Positions 1-13,942 of a stretch of DNA of 64,000 nt are shown here, one piece after another. The DNA is taken from contig OZ234499.1 in the NCBI GenBank assembly GCA_965153455.1, positions 11,900,271-11,964,270 of the forward strand, in the 5' to 3' direction. The number at the start of each line of letters is the position of its first letter. The first letter of the stretch is position 1. The position numbers were made by a program, and so were the translations under genes. Under the pieces are notes generated by a model, which had not been told where the DNA came from, did no database searches, and was given only the letters and a program-made list of their open reading frames with translations. This DNA comes from Sphagnum compactum (Eukaryota > Bryophyta > Sphagnopsida > Sphagnales).

Positions 1-3000
1 ACCTACTAGTTCCATGGTTGGTTTTGTTAATTCCACTTGTGATGTGAATAGATACATGGTTGAGAACATTGTAGTCATGTGAATCATCCATGGGGAACAT
101 TGGCCACATTTTAGAACAAGTGTTTTAGTAGAACATATTAATCACCACTTCATAGAACATTATCTCACTCTACTTAACTAAATGTGTTCCTAAGTGAAAT
201 GTGTTAGCCCCTTCTATACGAGAACAATAGTTTAAGCCATTTTTGGTGTAATGTTGCTTTTTTAATGACCATTGCAATCCATGAAAAAAGAATTATCTTA
301 ATGTTTACTTATTAAAATTATTCTTAGAGTATTTTAGTGTGGGGCATGCAATTCTTTGATTTTAAAAATAAAAAACCCATTGGTTGGGTATTTGAATTTT
401 TACAAAAAAATTGCTTGTTCTAGGTATTCCAAAACCTTCAAAAGCTTGTCATGTTTCATGAAAAAACTAGCAATTTTCTAGGTGTTTATTTGATTTTTTC
501 AAAAAAATCAAAAAATCATGGTTAACATAAAAAGAGTGAAAAAACATTCCCACATGAACTAGAAGTATGTGGGAACTTTGAATGGAGGCATTCCCGTGAC
601 TCCCGATTTGAGCTTTGACTTTGGGAATGGGAAGTTTTGAAATGTCCCAAACTTTTGGATCAAGGTTTCAGGGACCAAACCTTGCCCAAATAAAACCTTC
701 TTGAAACTGCTGAAAAGTTCTTGAATAATATTACAATAAAGTGGGGTTGCATTCCCAAAATAAGAATATGGTCAATTTATGGTCAAATGGAAAAATTGGG
801 AACCAAATTTCCAAAAAGATTCTCAACCATTTAATTGATGTTTTGAGGAAACAAATCAATTTTAATTGAAAGCTTGTTACACTTTTCGGAATATCATTTC
901 AAAGGCTACAAGTTTTCCTTTGAAATATTTCAATTTGGAGATGAAATGAAAAAGTTACGAGATTGAAAATGGCAAGATTCATAATTGGGCAAAAATGTCA
1001 AGTTGATGTAACTTCCATGTAGAATTGTAAAGTATATTATAAGGAGGGAAATGGTGATTCCTCTTAAATCCAAATAGTGGTGAGTCTTGTGAATCCAAGT
1101 TAACCTATGATTCATCCATCATTTTGGTTTTAAAATGCACTAGTTGTCGTATTATTTAGTTTGTGTAATTTGACATATTCAAAAGTTCAACTTGAAAAGT
1201 TCATTAGAGTTTTATCCTGGAGTTCTCATGCAACTTTTGTCTCAATATGTGAAGCTAGGAAGCATGCACAAAGCTTTCAAATATTTTGCATGACACAATA
1301 TCGAAAAGTTTACTTAATACCTTATGACAAGCCTATGGGGTTGTGTCATAGTCATTGTCATATTTGGTCAATAAAAACATGTAGAACAAAATAATTGATT
1401 TTGGTTTCAAATATGATGTCTCAAGTTGGACATCGAGCAATTTAATACATTTGTTATGCAATACTAATGGGGAGTTACAACAACAAACACATAAACATTA
1501 GTAGTTTTTTCATGAACCATGTCCAAACTTTAAAATTAGTAGGTGGGCTTTTAAATGATATGAGCTTCAAAACAACACACAATATTACAAAAAAATTAGT
1601 AATATGCACTACTAGGAGATGTGGTCCTAGCTGTTATGCATTCCACTCATTTTTTATTGGATTGGACCATTCTATTATAATGACATTTCACCCAACATAA
1701 TGGAATTGGCCAGTGAATGAGGTCGTGTGGCAATGACTAGTGGAATCCTAATGGGTTAGTTTAAAACAAAAGCGAACATGGATTATCCCATGCGATCGTT
1801 AAATGAAACACATATTGATGTTATGGTGATTGCATAATGATTTTCTTATGATTATTCAACCTATTGTTCTAGTGGGCGTATATTGCTCTTGTAGTGATTG
1901 CATAAAATGATATTCCATAATGGTTGCACATTGATCTTTATGTGAGTCCATAGTGATTTTCTAGTGACTAACTATGTTAATGATTCGAAAAAGTTGTAAT
2001 GTGTGCACACCACATTACATGCATGATTAATCACCTTTACTAAGGGTTTTACAAAACCTTGCATTGCCCCATGAGTATTTTTGGGAAAAAACCATTACCT
2101 TAAAAAAAAAAAAGGACAAATTTTTATAGATGGGCATTGTATTATTTTTTCCTTTTTCTTTAATTTGGTAATGTGTTATGAACCACAAACATGAGGCCCT
2201 ATGGCCGTTAAAAAGATGCATGTTATATATTTTATGCACATTGATTTTATCTAACCATTGGATCAAGCTTAACTTTGATTCAAAATTATCTTTGAATTCC
2301 AAAATATTGTCATGCACATCTGAAGTTCTTTTTTTTATGTTTAGGGTTTCCAAAAAATGCCATCAAGATTTCAGTTTACTGCACACCTATTATATTTGTT
2401 ATATCATCATTTTTTTGGGTGAAATATGGCTCGCCCGTATTGTGCTTTCACCCTAGACAAGATCACCTTGGTTAAATGGGTAGATTAGGGCTTAAAATAA
2501 TCATTCACAAAAAATAACACCAAATTTCAATTCAAGGCCACATGTATCCATCTTTTAACCCTAGCAATGGACATCAAGACTTGACTCTAAAAAACTTATA
2601 CAACTACAAATATCAACAACCACGGAAGTGAATAAGATTACACATTAGGTGAACAAGTTGATCACAATTAGCAATGGGGAAAGGAATCTATTGCTACAAA
2701 CTCCATATAATTGAAATATTTTTTCAAAAAATAGCTATAGATCTTCCTATTGATAAGTAAAAAACCAACCAACATTATCATGTGGATAAATCTCGTAGTC
2801 TAAAATGATAAAAAAAAAGTAACAAGAAGAGGTCAAAGTTGTAAGCATAAATGAGCTTGAACTACCACAAGAAATTCATGATCCTTTAAATTTGACCTAA
2901 AAAACTATGGATGCACAACATGATGTCATTACTTCATTTACTTGCAAAACACACAAAAGGAAACTAGTTTTTAGCTGATTACTCCTAGTCACATGTTGTG

Positions 3001-3640
3001 ACCTTTGTTGAATATCTACATATCCTAAGGATAAAAATCGTGGACAAGGTAGTTACAAAGGAAATTAAAGAAGGAAGGTGAAAAGAAAGGGAGATTCAAC
3101 TAACCAAAAAAAAAAGCTCTGGGGACTATGGTAGATTCAACATGTTAAAAAACAATTGAAAAGCATGCTAAAGCATAATTCATTAAGGCTTGGACTCAAA
3201 CAATCATAAAGGACGCAAATGATTAATTTCACTAAAATTTTCAAGTGTGCATGCGAGCAACTTTGCACAAATATAAGGGTGTGAATCTCGAATTCACAAC
3301 AATAGCTTAATAAGAAGCTAGGTAACAAGCATGAGGGCACCACGTATCAAGGTTACAACCTTCTATTAAGTATGTGGAAAAAATACAAGTGGTCACCAGT
3401 AGGATTAGTAATAGAGTAAAATTCAGAACACCAAGATGAAATAAAAGGAAGAAAATTCAAAACCACTAAAATGAAACAAAAGGAAGAACATTTAGGATCA
3501 CCAAGATAGAAACCAAAGGAAGAGCACTTGAGACCATCCACACATAAACAAGAAGAAGCATTTGTAGACCATCAAGATAGAAAAAAGAGGAAGCATTCAA
3601 GATAATCAAGTGAGAAACATAAGCACAAGAGCACAACAAT
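1..3640. other. AT-rich DNA without a recognisable gene
   Basis: Only short frames of at most about 110 codons occur, with no recognisable domain and no coherent splice structure. I see no RNA gene. The composition resembles old, decayed repeat DNA, but no element ends could be defined. Confidence 0.5.
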
Positions 3641-3678
3641 GCCTTAAGATACTTTTTTTTAATGTAAATGGCAAGGCC
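3641..3678 (-). repeat. Fragment of the GGCCTTGCC-ended dispersed repeat
   Basis: About 38 bp matching, in reverse complement, the left end of the repeat at 28015-28378. It has the same order: ccttaagatac, a T run, aatgtaaatggcaaggcc. It ends at the terminal GGCAAGGCC motif, so it looks like a truncated copy. Confidence 0.6.
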
Positions 3679-3686
3679 ACACTAGT

Positions 3687-3748
3687 GTTTAGGGTTTAGG
3701 GTTTACCAGATAAACCCAAGGCCACACTGAACCCTAAACCCTAAACCC
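3687..3748. repeat. Inverted pair of telomere-like repeats
   Basis: Two and a half TTTAGGG units (3687-3705) face the reverse-complement units (3730-3748) across a 24-bp spacer. TTTAGGG is the common plant telomere unit. With so few units this is an interstitial motif, not a telomere. Confidence 0.7.
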
Positions 3749-3995
3749 AAACACACCCCTTGTATTGTGGTAGAGATTAGCCTATTTATTATCACTCTTT
3801 CTTCCCATTGCTGCTTGCCCTCTCTACTTTAATGTGAATGAAAAGCTTGATCAAGTCTGCAGTGCAAGCAGCCTCCCAGAGTTGCATCACCAAACAACTT
3901 AAGCAGTGTACACCAGCTGTGGCCGACACAAAAGATTTCATAAAGATTAATGTTGTCGTGTGCTAGCTTTAAATCTCCGAACAAAATCCCCCCTT

Positions 3996-4020
3996 TGTCT
4001 GTCTGTCTGTCTGTCTGTCT
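3996..4020 (+). repeat. (TGTC)n microsatellite
   Basis: Six uninterrupted TGTC units. It lies in a slightly GC-richer stretch (about 3.8-4.6 kb) that has CT-rich tracts but no gene I can support. Confidence 0.95.
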
Positions 4021-4703
4021 TCAGCTGCTATTCGTGTCCTTTTGGGTTTCTCTTGGGTCTCCCCCTTAAAGCTTCCTTAGGTATGGAATGAAGTCTCTGG
4101 CCAGTTTCTTGTCTCATCTTCACCCCCTTTTGATGAGTGTTTGTTTCGCTGGTTTTTTGATTTCAAAATTTAATAGTTCTCTTCTGACTTTGATTTGATG
4201 ATGAACGCAAATCTCGACTCTCTCTCTCTCACTCTCAGGACTTGATTTGATGAGGAGCATGAATCGCCTTCCCAGCTTGCCAACAGATTGCTCAGCTGAC
4301 GTAATTTAATGAAGAACTTGCAGCAGCTTGAAAGTTTCTTTGTTTTGTTGTGCACCCAAAACAAGTTGAAAATTGCAGACTTCTCCAATCTCCTCCTCCT
4401 TGAAAAGGCCACATGTTTACACCTTACAATTGATGGTGGAGATTTGGCAAGATAACAACACCACTCCTGACTAGCACTTTTTTGCACAATAATGAAGAAA
4501 TCGTTAGAAACTGATCGCAACGAACATTGGGAAGAGAGAGCGAGCTTTTGATCATCACCATGCCACTTCTTTTGCAAGTGAGTTAGTTATTATTGAAGCC
4601 TAAATCAGGTTACACTACAATTGTTTGCTTTTAAAATGGAGGCAGGCTTTTATGCAACGACAACACAACACATTCACTTTCCGACTCTACAACACTTGAT
4701 GAA

Positions 4704-4773
4704 AAACCTTGGCAAACTTTATTAAACAAACCTTGGCAAACTTGGCAAACTTGGCAACCTTTATTAAACAAAG
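4704..4773 (+). repeat. Short tandem repeat based on ccttggcaaac
   Basis: Units of ccttggcaaac and tttattaaacaaa recur in tandem over about 70 bp. The repeat is simple and has no coding potential. Confidence 0.7.
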
Positions 4774-5469
4774 CACCTAGCAAATGGGGAAAAGTGAGGA
4801 GGACAAAGAGAGGGGCCCCAACTTAGTCCAAACCAAAAGCACACAAACCCTAATGGGGTTACAAAGGGGCAAAGGAGTAAATTATGTTCCAAAGCCCCTA
4901 CAAGTAGCAAGAAACATATCAAAGGAAACCTGAAAACATAATAAACTTAGAAAAACCCTAAAACCTAAATTATGTCATTCATTCATGTTGAAAAAGCTTG
5001 CACCTTATGGAAAGTCATGAAAAAATTAATATATAACATGATCTTGAAGCACACGAAAAGTAAATAAAAATAAATTATTTTATTAAAGTTGTAACTAAGC
5101 TTCAAAGATTAAAATGGCTACTATCCGAGGTGGGTTGCTAGCTAATTAATGCCGAGGCTCCTTGCAACTAAGGGCATTAACATGGCGTAAAATCAAAGAT
5201 TTCAAAAAAATTAAATTAAAAAAAATATTCTAGTGACATTCGATGACGGGTATCACCAGGGGAAAAAATGATGCAAGGTATGTATGACTCTTCTTGGACG
5301 TTTATAAGAACCCTAGGGTATTATGCCAGGGGAGCTCCCCCAATTTTATATGTTCCCATGTTCCCGTGGAAATATTTCTTTTCAACGAAATGAGGAAAAA
5401 GGGAACGAAAAAAAGGGAGTGAAGGAGACATAGAGAATCTTTGGGGGAAGGGGGGGAGAAGGGGGAGGG

Positions 5470-5795
5470 AATATCCTATTCTTGACATGGAATCTTTCAA
5501 AACTGATTAATTAATTAATTATGGAATCTTGAAAATTAAATTAAATTAAATTATTCGACACTCCTTGGGGGGGGGGGAGGGGGGGAATATTCTACTCTCG
5601 ACGTGGAATCTTTCTCAAAACTAATTAATTAAGCATGGAATCTTGAAAATTAAATTAAATTGAATTAAATTATTTGATACTCCTTATAAATGAAGCTGCT
5701 CTATGTAAGCATGGAATCTTGAAAATTAAATTAAATTAAATTAAATTGAATTAAATTATTTGATACTCCTTATAAATGAAGCTGCTCTAAGTAAG
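5470..5795 (+). repeat. Imperfect tandem repeat built on gaaaattaaattaaatt
   Basis: Three to four degenerate units, each holding 'atggaatcttgaaaatt', an (aaatt)n run and 'actcctt', with variable spacing. The last two units also share 'ataaatgaagctgctcta'. G runs of nine or more at about 5568-5585 suggest slippage or assembly-prone sequence. Confidence 0.8.
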
Positions 5796-5815
5796 GATTT
5801 TTTCACTTTGTTTGC

Positions 5816-6121
5816 TCTTTTTATTTGTGTTGGGTGTAGCAAGACTGGGTTGGGCCACATGGGAACTGACCCTAAGCCTGCCAAAGCGCACCCTGTTTAG
5901 GTACACCCGGCAGAATCGATCCCTATTCAATGGCTGTAAAAGTAGGTTGGGTAGGTGACAGATTCTGCCTCCTAGCAGCCCTGAGGCAGTTGGTAGGGCC
6001 ACCAGTAGGGCCCTCCCGCCCCACCCGGCCCCCCCAAATGCTGGGTTCCATGTTGGCCGGTCGCATAAAGTGGGTGCAAACCAAAGTGGGTCTATGGGGC
6101 CTTCTATTGGCATCCACTTGA
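5816..6121. other. GC-rich island, not identified
   Basis: A locally GC-rich block inside AT-rich DNA. Overlapping frames of 60-108 codons exist on both strands, as expected from GC content alone. No domain or splice pattern was recognised. It could be part of a decayed retrotransposon. Confidence 0.3.
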
Positions 6122-6179
6122 AGCCTATTTGAAAAAAGGACTTTGATGAGTTGGCTTTGGGGGGGGGGGAGGGGTGGGG

Positions 6180-9100
6180 AGCTTTTGCTTATTCTTCTTA
6201 AATTTTGGAACTCAACCAAAATAAATTAAAAAATAAAAATAAAAATAAAATTCATTGAGGAAATTGTTATACCACATAGCCTACATTTTGATTTTTTTCA
6301 TTTTAAAAAAATTCACTACCTTATGGAGTTTCCTTTGTAGAATTCCAACTCAAGTATAATCCAGGACAAGTGTTGGGTGGGTAAGTTTTTTACCCTAATA
6401 TACCTATGGATATATAATAGGTTAAATATATACCTACCCAACTATTAAATACTCCATACCCACCTTGTGTTTACTATATACAACTAGTATATATTTTGAA
6501 GTGCACATTTTACCTTGGTGAGGGGAGGAGGGTAATTGTTTTGAAGTGAGCATATGCCAAAATTGTTGTATAATATATATATACATTTTCAAATTTTCCA
6601 ATGTGTGTGATCAATTATGGATTTATTTTAATTATGGTGACTAATTATATTAGACATGTTTTCTTTTGGCATTTTTATTTATGTTCATTACATGGATTAT
6701 TTTTAATAGATTATTTTCATAAGCTCTTGGATTTTATTACCATTTGCCATTATAAGAATGTTTTGATTGTATTTTTATGCTATTGATTGGTTTCATTCTA
6801 TTTTTGATAACATGTTTGAGATATCACATGTTCGTGTTTGCAATGCCAATTGCACAAGTAAATTATCTTTCTTCCGCTTCAAAATATGCCATAGTTGTGC
6901 AAAACATTTTAAATTTACCCTGTGTTTAACCATTTATATTTCCATTATACGACAAATGATGAAATATTTATCCTTAACTTGTGAATAGGGAAAGTATTCA
7001 TCTCTTTCCTTTACTCTTATTCAAATTGATAATTTTGTGTACCCTATATACCCTTATCTTTAACCAATTTGAAGTTTTTGAAACTTAAATACCTTTACCC
7101 ATTTGTTAAATATTTGAAAATTTTAATCTAAGGCTTTGCATCGCTTCACACAACCATTTACACATTCACATTCACCCAAATATGTCAAATGCACCACATA
7201 CCAAGAGAAGCTAGTCTCATAGCTCCAACTTGCACCAATTATTCTAGTGTTGACACTCATGAAGATCACTACATGTTGCAGACTGTAAGTGTTCCCCCAA
7301 AACCCTAAACCCAAAGCAAGGACATATGGAAGTCACTACTCTTTTTTTTGCACAAAATACAACTAAAATTTATATTGTCAAACAATTTAAATATTCAACA
7401 AACTAACACCTTACAAACCCAATTGTGACTTTGAAAAGTTGTGAGGTTGGAAATGAAATTTGCTAGTTGAACTTGTTTTCGGATCTTGAGTGAGGTTGGC
7501 TACATTCGCATTTGATACAACTCATTGTTTGATTACATGTTAGTAATCAAATAGTGAATAGTGATGTCTAGTGACATGTCGCACACTACATATCCAACAA
7601 CACATCATGATCACTAAAATGATCCAATCACCAATAATTGTGAACAAATTGTCACTCAAATGCACACCAACAAAAGATAGTAAATATCATGAGAAGCTCC
7701 ACATTTTGTATCTAGAAAAATTCATAGAAGACAATAATGACATCTAGGTCATATTGATAACTTAAGAGTTCTGAATTTGGGGGCATGTTGAAAGGAATAT
7801 GCAAAATCTACACATAGTTTCCAACTCTAGTGTTGTGTTAATTCTTGCATTAAAAAATATTATTTGGAAGAAACACCATGCCTCCGGTCTAGATTTAAAC
7901 CTTGTTTTTTGCCACAACCCCATGTGGACATTTTGAATGATTAAGTAACTTGGTCCAAAATGACAATTAATTTCATGAAAAATAACTTCTAGATAACATA
8001 GGAAACATGATAGACAATACAGGTGACACCTATATGTCAACCCTAACAATTAGCCATAGTTGGAATGCACCATGCAAGTCATTTGTGACCTTTAAGGTTG
8101 CCTCCCTACTTCACATAATGTAATTTGTTCCAAGTTACACAAAGTGAAGACCCACGCCGCATTGAGAAGCATATGAAACTTGAAATAAACATTTGTGCAG
8201 GAATGTAAAACCAACATTGGGCCTAAAGACTTTATTCACATATGTGAGTGCAAACAAAATAATAAATTTTTAATGATTTAAAAATATCTTGCATTATATT
8301 ATTATGTAAATTTGTGATTGAAATATATCTCAAGAAATCAAGAGTCTTTACAATGTTTTAAAATATTGTTATAATGTTTAATGAATGCTTTTGAATATTC
8401 TATTTTCATTAGATCCATTCTAAATCATTCCACATAATTTCATAATATATGTCTAGACAACATATTTATGTGAACAAATTAATGATTTGAAACATTAAAT
8501 TGATTGTAAATTTAAAAACATTAAGAACAACAAATTTGTTACACTTGTTTTGGTTCCTATTAGCATGACTAAACTCATGTATAACCATATCTTGATTTTA
8601 AATCATAAAGTACTCACCTTATTCAATTACCTTGACTTAAATTTGTTATGTAAGACACCCAAAGGATAATTCTTTATCTATTTTTATTGGTATCCATTCA
8701 CACACAACTTTTGAGTTCCCTAAAAGTTGGTGACAAAAATGTGTTAGAATATGTGATGTACCATCTTATGCAAAATACAAAAGAATGCAATTTGACTATA
8801 TACAACATTTGCTAACAAGCTCACAAATGTTGCCTATCCAAGAGAAACAATACACATATGTGTGCACATTTACATTCTTGGAGAAAAATTGTCTTACATT
8901 AGCTCCAAAGAACATTATAAGCAATTTTCATCAAAGATTCTATGTATCAATGTCATTCATTAACTTTTTAGTGATATTCTCAGAGCAACCACCTTGGGAA
9001 AAATTGAAATAAGAGGATAACTTGTTACATTAGCTCTCAAACCTAGATTGAAACCACAACCTAATTTTGGCAAAGTTCAATGCATGCTTACAATCAACCA

Positions 9101-11436
9101 AAAATTTCACATTCTACTTGTTTACATGTATGATGATGAACAAGGGCAAAATGATGCACAATTGTTCTATCTGATGATGTCTTGGACTAGAAGTTGTACG
9201 TTCAAAGCCCTCTTTATTCTCCCATATACAAGTTGCATGTGAAATTGTCCATCCATGATGGACCCATAATTAGAAATCGTGGTCTTGAAAAAATTTCTTA
9301 TGCAAATTACAAATTGGGGCTAACTTTGGTGCCACAATTACAAAATGATCAACATTTTGTTGTAGCCCAATGAAGTTCCTCTTTAATAGATGGTGATGAA
9401 GTTAAATAAGCATAGGCAAATGATCATGAATTGTATCTATGGTAAGTTCATCTAATATTATAAGTTGTTTTCTAGGAAGAAAACTTATTAACAAATGTTC
9501 TGGGAAATCATTTTAAAATGAAAATATGAAAGAGGCCTATAAAAAAGCTTTCAACTCATGTCTATTTCTACTTGCAGTTCTTCAATTTGTCGTGCAACTT
9601 CGTAGCATCAATGTATCTCTCCTTCACATTGACAATGCACATGCTTCTCACAATGTGTTTCACAAAGTCAAATTCTAACCATATGGGACCATATAAATGT
9701 TCAAGCCTTATAACTACAATTCAAATTGGCACTCACCACACTTTTGCTTGTTATCTTTTACAAATAATTAAAAATATTAAAAAATGAAAGACAAATATTT
9801 AAATATTTTACTTTAAAGAAAAAGGGTTCTAAATTTAAGAAAAGTGCACATCCCGTTGATTATCAAATCTTTATTGGAACCTTTTGTCTTCCTAGGCTCC
9901 TTTCTTCTTCTTTGGTTCTAACATCGTGTAAAATTTTATCAAGCTTCATTGTAAAAGCAAGTCCACTCATCCACTCACACCCCTTATTTGGGCTTCTATT
10001 AATGTTTATCACATCTATCATAGAGTATTAATTCCCTACTCACCCCCATCTATATATGAAAAAAAAAAATTGTTTGTTTTGTTTGTTGGGTTGAAATCTC
10101 TCAAACTATGATCCCTCTTGCCACACCCTTGGTATTGTTGAAAACCCCTTGATGAGTAGCGGTGCATTGAGTTGGTTTCATAATGTTTTGACCTATAATG
10201 GAGTTATTTAATGTTGAACAATTCTTTTATGAAAAACTCATTTAAATAAAAACTAAAAATTATAGTGGAATTTGGGCTCACTCTTGATGTTGTTGGAAAG
10301 CCCTTCATGAATAGGATTTAAGGAAGGCAATTTGAAATGTTTTAAACCTAAGTTACATGAGATATTGAAATTTGAATAGTTTTTTTGTCATTGAAAATTA
10401 AATTAAATTACAAAAAATGATTTTGGAAGGAAAGTAATGAGTTCACATTTGGGCCAATGGCACAAGCTACACTAGTTAACCATGAAAAATTTAGCAATAT
10501 TTAGCTATCATAACACTAACTTATCATGCAATTACAATTATGTGTGAATGGTGTATAAGGCGACAAACTAATTAAATACCACCACATGGGCCAATCTTTA
10601 TGACCAGCCAATCAAAAGCAGTCACTTTGTTTCACTAAGTCTTTTATGGAGACAATTGTATATCTTGTACAAAATTTTAAGTCCAATTCCATTTTCATGG
10701 TGTTGGATGGTTGTGTAAGACAATTTCTCCATCTATGGATTCTCAAGTAAATATTGATGTCATGTGTTCTATTTACACAATTACTTTTGTGCGATTCTCC
10801 TAATCGGGGATTCCCTATATATTTTTGGGATTCAAATTTCAAGATGTTTTCAAAAGAGGAAAATAAGGGGAAAGAAAGAAAGAAAAAAAAAACACTCGTA
10901 AGTTTCTTTGTCAAGAGTTTTTGAAAGATACTTCACAACTTTAAAAAGAGTCTTCAAAGAGCTTTTGGGTTTTTAGCAACTCTTGTTCAAGAGCTTTTTA
11001 AAGTTATACAAACTTGAGAAGTTTGTAGGAGGTATTCAAGAGGGGAAGTTTTCATGAAGTTTTTAAAGAGGAATAAATTTTCAGAGTTTGTTGCAAGTCT
11101 TTTTTTTTGGGAGTATTTAAGGAGCTAGATACCTCTCAAAAATTAGGACTTATTTTCCTGTCAAGTTTGATTTTGTTGCAGGCCATGGAAATAAAATGAT
11201 TTTAAAAGAAAAAAAGTTTATCATCTCTTATCATTAAAAAATTTCATCATTGGGAACTTGGGTTCATATCTTGGTTTTGAACAAAATTATTTCCAATTGT
11301 CCATAGGGACGGGCAAGCCAAGGGATGGACTCCAACAATACCATTAAGCCTATAACACAAATTGGGTCTTTGTGCCTTTGCCATGGTAAATTTCTGAAAA
11401 TGAAGTTTCAAAGAACTCTATATGTATCCATAGTTT
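6180..11436. other. AT-rich DNA without a recognisable gene
   Basis: No frame above about 100 codons, no recognised domain and no RNA gene. Homopolymer A and T tracts are frequent. I see nothing that can be annotated. Confidence 0.5.
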
Positions 11437-11615
11437 ATTGGCCTTAAAGCCTACAAAGGCAAGGATATTGTGTTTAGATTCATTATAGAATAGAGTAGCT
11501 TAAGGGGGATTTTGGCTTAACCCCTAGGTAATAATAATAGGTCTATTTTTATATGAGGATTTTTGAAAGATGATATTTTGTCTTGTGTTGAAACTTGAGA
11601 TTAGTTATAGAGTTA
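11437..11615 (-). repeat. Truncated copy of the GGCCTTGCC-ended dispersed repeat
   Basis: Reverse-complement match to the right part of the copies at 28015-28378 and 55299-55612. Shared blocks include 'cctaggtaataataatag', 'atttttgaaagatgat' and 'gttgaaacttgagatta'. Similarity stops near 11615, so the other half is missing. Confidence 0.75.
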
Positions 11616-12228
11616 TAATAGAGATATCCGTAATGTCAGGAAAAGACAGCGCCAGTACCCTGAGTTTGGTCATACACAGGGTGAGATTATTTTTTTTAAA
11701 AACTGCAAAAAAGTACATTAGCATTCTACCGGGAGTTTTTCACCCTGTCTTTCTTTTTTCCTGAGCGCCTTGACTGCTGCTACATAGATTTTCACTGCTC
11801 CTACCTACCTGTACAGCTACTATAATTCCTCTCGAACCTTGTGCATTAAATGCTGAGATTCAGCATTTTATACTGAGATTTAATAAAATTTCCTTACTTT
11901 CCGGATACCCACTAAACGAGGGGTTACGGGGTTGAAAGGAGGCCCAAAGACACGGTGAAGACAGGGTGAATTTGCGGAGATCTCTAATATCTTTAAGGAT
12001 TTTGAACAAATGGGTGTTCCCTGTTCTTTGACCCTTTCTCTACAACCTTCACATAAAGCTCTGGCTTTTGCAATTGCAACAAGTTGTTGTTTCCTATTGT
12101 AATTGTCTATTGACCTAATTTCCTTTTTGGCCTTGCCAAAAACACAAGAAAGTTACTTTACCTTCGTCTGCAAAGTGCCCAAGTTCAAAGACTGGTACTG
12201 CAATTGTGTTTGCAGGAGTCAAAAGATT

Positions 12229-12343
12229 TTAAGTGTCACCTGGTAGGACAACTCTTCTTTCCAGATCTTCACAGGTAGCTTCACTTAGATGCAGGCAGCA
12301 CCCAGAAAGAACAACTCTCTCATCCAGAACTTCAAGGTAAACA
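12229..12343 (-). other. Exon-like island (possible terminal exon), unidentified
   Basis: Read on the minus strand, an acceptor-like gctgcag at 12344-12350 precedes a 37-codon open stretch ending in TAA (12231-12229). The peptide is rich in Val, Leu, Glu and Cys and includes VVLSGCC and EDLERR. A second frame is open only to an earlier stop. Phase does not join cleanly to the island at 12487-12534, so this may be a decayed gene or chance. Confidence 0.3.
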
Positions 12344-12486
12344 CTGCAGCAACTGGAACTTAGGATCAACAGATACTTAAAACAGTCTCTACATGGCAGT
12401 TTAATTTGTCAAGAACTTTCATCAGCTCTCCTTGTGTGACTGGTGATGATCATCATCACTCTTGCCAGTCATGCTGCACTACTCAC

Positions 12487-12690
12487 CTTTTGGTTGTTCA
12501 GGGTAGTTGTCCAGGGTGTATGCAATTTGCCACTCTGTAGAAAATTGAACAATACATAGCCACCACCCATGATTCCAGGAAGATTTGTATTCAGGGTTAC
12601 TGACATTCTGGCTCCTGTCTGACTGGATTTCAGGAAAGGCAGACAAGGAATTATTATGCTGGGCCTGTTGAATCCCTTTTACCCCACATG
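12487..12690 (-). other. Exon-like island, unidentified
   Basis: On the minus strand, ttcaacag is followed by about 200 nt open in two frames, and the stretch ends at a strong donor, caaaag|gtgagt (exon end 12487). An internal acceptor-like tttctacag sits at 12535. One frame is Ser/Asn/Gln-rich, as in transcription-factor tails. No family was recognised. Confidence 0.3.
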
Positions 12691-12931
12691 GTAGGCCCTC
12701 ACTTCCCTTCAGAACTCTATTGTCTCAACAGGGAGGTGCTGTAAAAAGCAAGGGGGAGGAGAGGGGGCGGGGTGCATGGGTCCCTAGGCTGTATAGTTGC
12801 TATACATGCCATGTGGTGTGAGTTCATCAACCCACCACCCCACACAATGCTTCAGTTGGAAAATTGGGTTGTGGGTAATTTCAATGACAAGTCTCGGAGC
12901 TAAGACTCAATGATAATTGTCTTGTTCCAGG

Positions 12932-13117
12932 CTATGCAGAGTAGTTTGGGGTTGAGTTCTCACTGTAATCCTTGGCTTCCATATATGAAGTGGGTGGTGT
13001 AAGTGGCAACAGCATCGGTGAGCTAGAGCAGAGTGTAATATTTGAAGAATGTGAATGAGCACTACCTATCATCAGGTCCTCAAGGATTCTCAGCCACCAG
13101 GAAACAATAGGAAACAA
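12932..13117 (-). other. Exon-like island with a Ser/Pro/Thr-rich frame
   Basis: A 62-codon open stretch on the minus strand with a Ser-rich peptide (SAHSHSSN, LPLTPPTSY). The composition looks more like coding sequence than the surrounding DNA. It lies between the other minus-strand islands, which fits one old multi-exon gene, but no homologue could be named. Confidence 0.3.
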
Positions 13118-13942
13118 AAACCCATTTAAGAAAAGATTGGGCTGCAGATGAATTCAGCTTCCCTTGTAAATTAAAGTGCCACAAAATATGTCACCAAAGC
13201 TGAATCTGAAAAAAGACAGGAAAAAGGAAAGGGGACCCACTTTGTTGAAAACCTGCTTGAGGAGTTGTTCTTTGTTGAACTATATAAAGTGGCCAGGTTC
13301 CTTCCTGTGTCTGTCCTACAGGGCACAAATCAATCAGGTGGGCCCTGAGCTGTTAGCCCTGAGCTGTTACTGCTTGGCTGGAATCTGGGTTTGGAGTGAA
13401 GGGTCATGTCATGATTTTGCCCAAAATACCTACAGAAAGTGGCAAGAGTTCTTGTACATACCTTCCCCTTCTTCCACTTGCTCATCCTGCTGCCATAAAG
13501 GCTAACCATACAGGTCATCACCCCTGACTCTTGGAGAAGATCCAGATAGGTGAAACAGTTGGGCTGGCTAGTAGTTTAGCTAGTTGGTGTCCCGGTAGCT
13601 TTTCATCCCAGATCAAATGAAGAAAAACCCTGTAAATAAAACTCAAGGATGGGAATCCATCCATCAAAAGGACAAGGCAAATGAGAACACAAGTAGACAC
13701 AACCCAAAGAAAAAACAAAAGCAAACAATCAACAAAAATCAGGTAAAGACCCTATGCAAAGAGGACTCATGGCTACAAAATGACAATCAATGATAACAAA
13801 GAAGACCTAAGAGGAAAGCCCTAGATCAAATGGGATCCAGTTGTGCAGATTAATCCAGTATTGGAGGCAAGCAGGAGCACACCTACTTACTTGATTTGCT
13901 GCTCTCAAAGCTATGAAATGTAATGCTCCATAGCTACAATAG

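Noticed and set aside
3687-3748. Chromosome end or telomere
   Set aside because: Only a few TTTAGGG units in inverted orientation, followed by tens of kilobases of ordinary sequence.
4170-4577. 135-codon minus-strand frame
   Set aside because: No recognisable domain, CT-rich low-complexity DNA and no splice or promoter context; likely chance.
5787-6219. Overlapping frames of about 100 codons on the minus strand and 63 on the plus
   Set aside because: Explained by local high GC and few stop codons; no domain or conserved motif recognised.
13330-13485. Two adjacent minus-strand exon candidates (before 13462 and 13429-13330)
   Set aside because: The gap between donor and acceptor is only 32 nt, too short for a plant intron, so the pair cannot be real as read.
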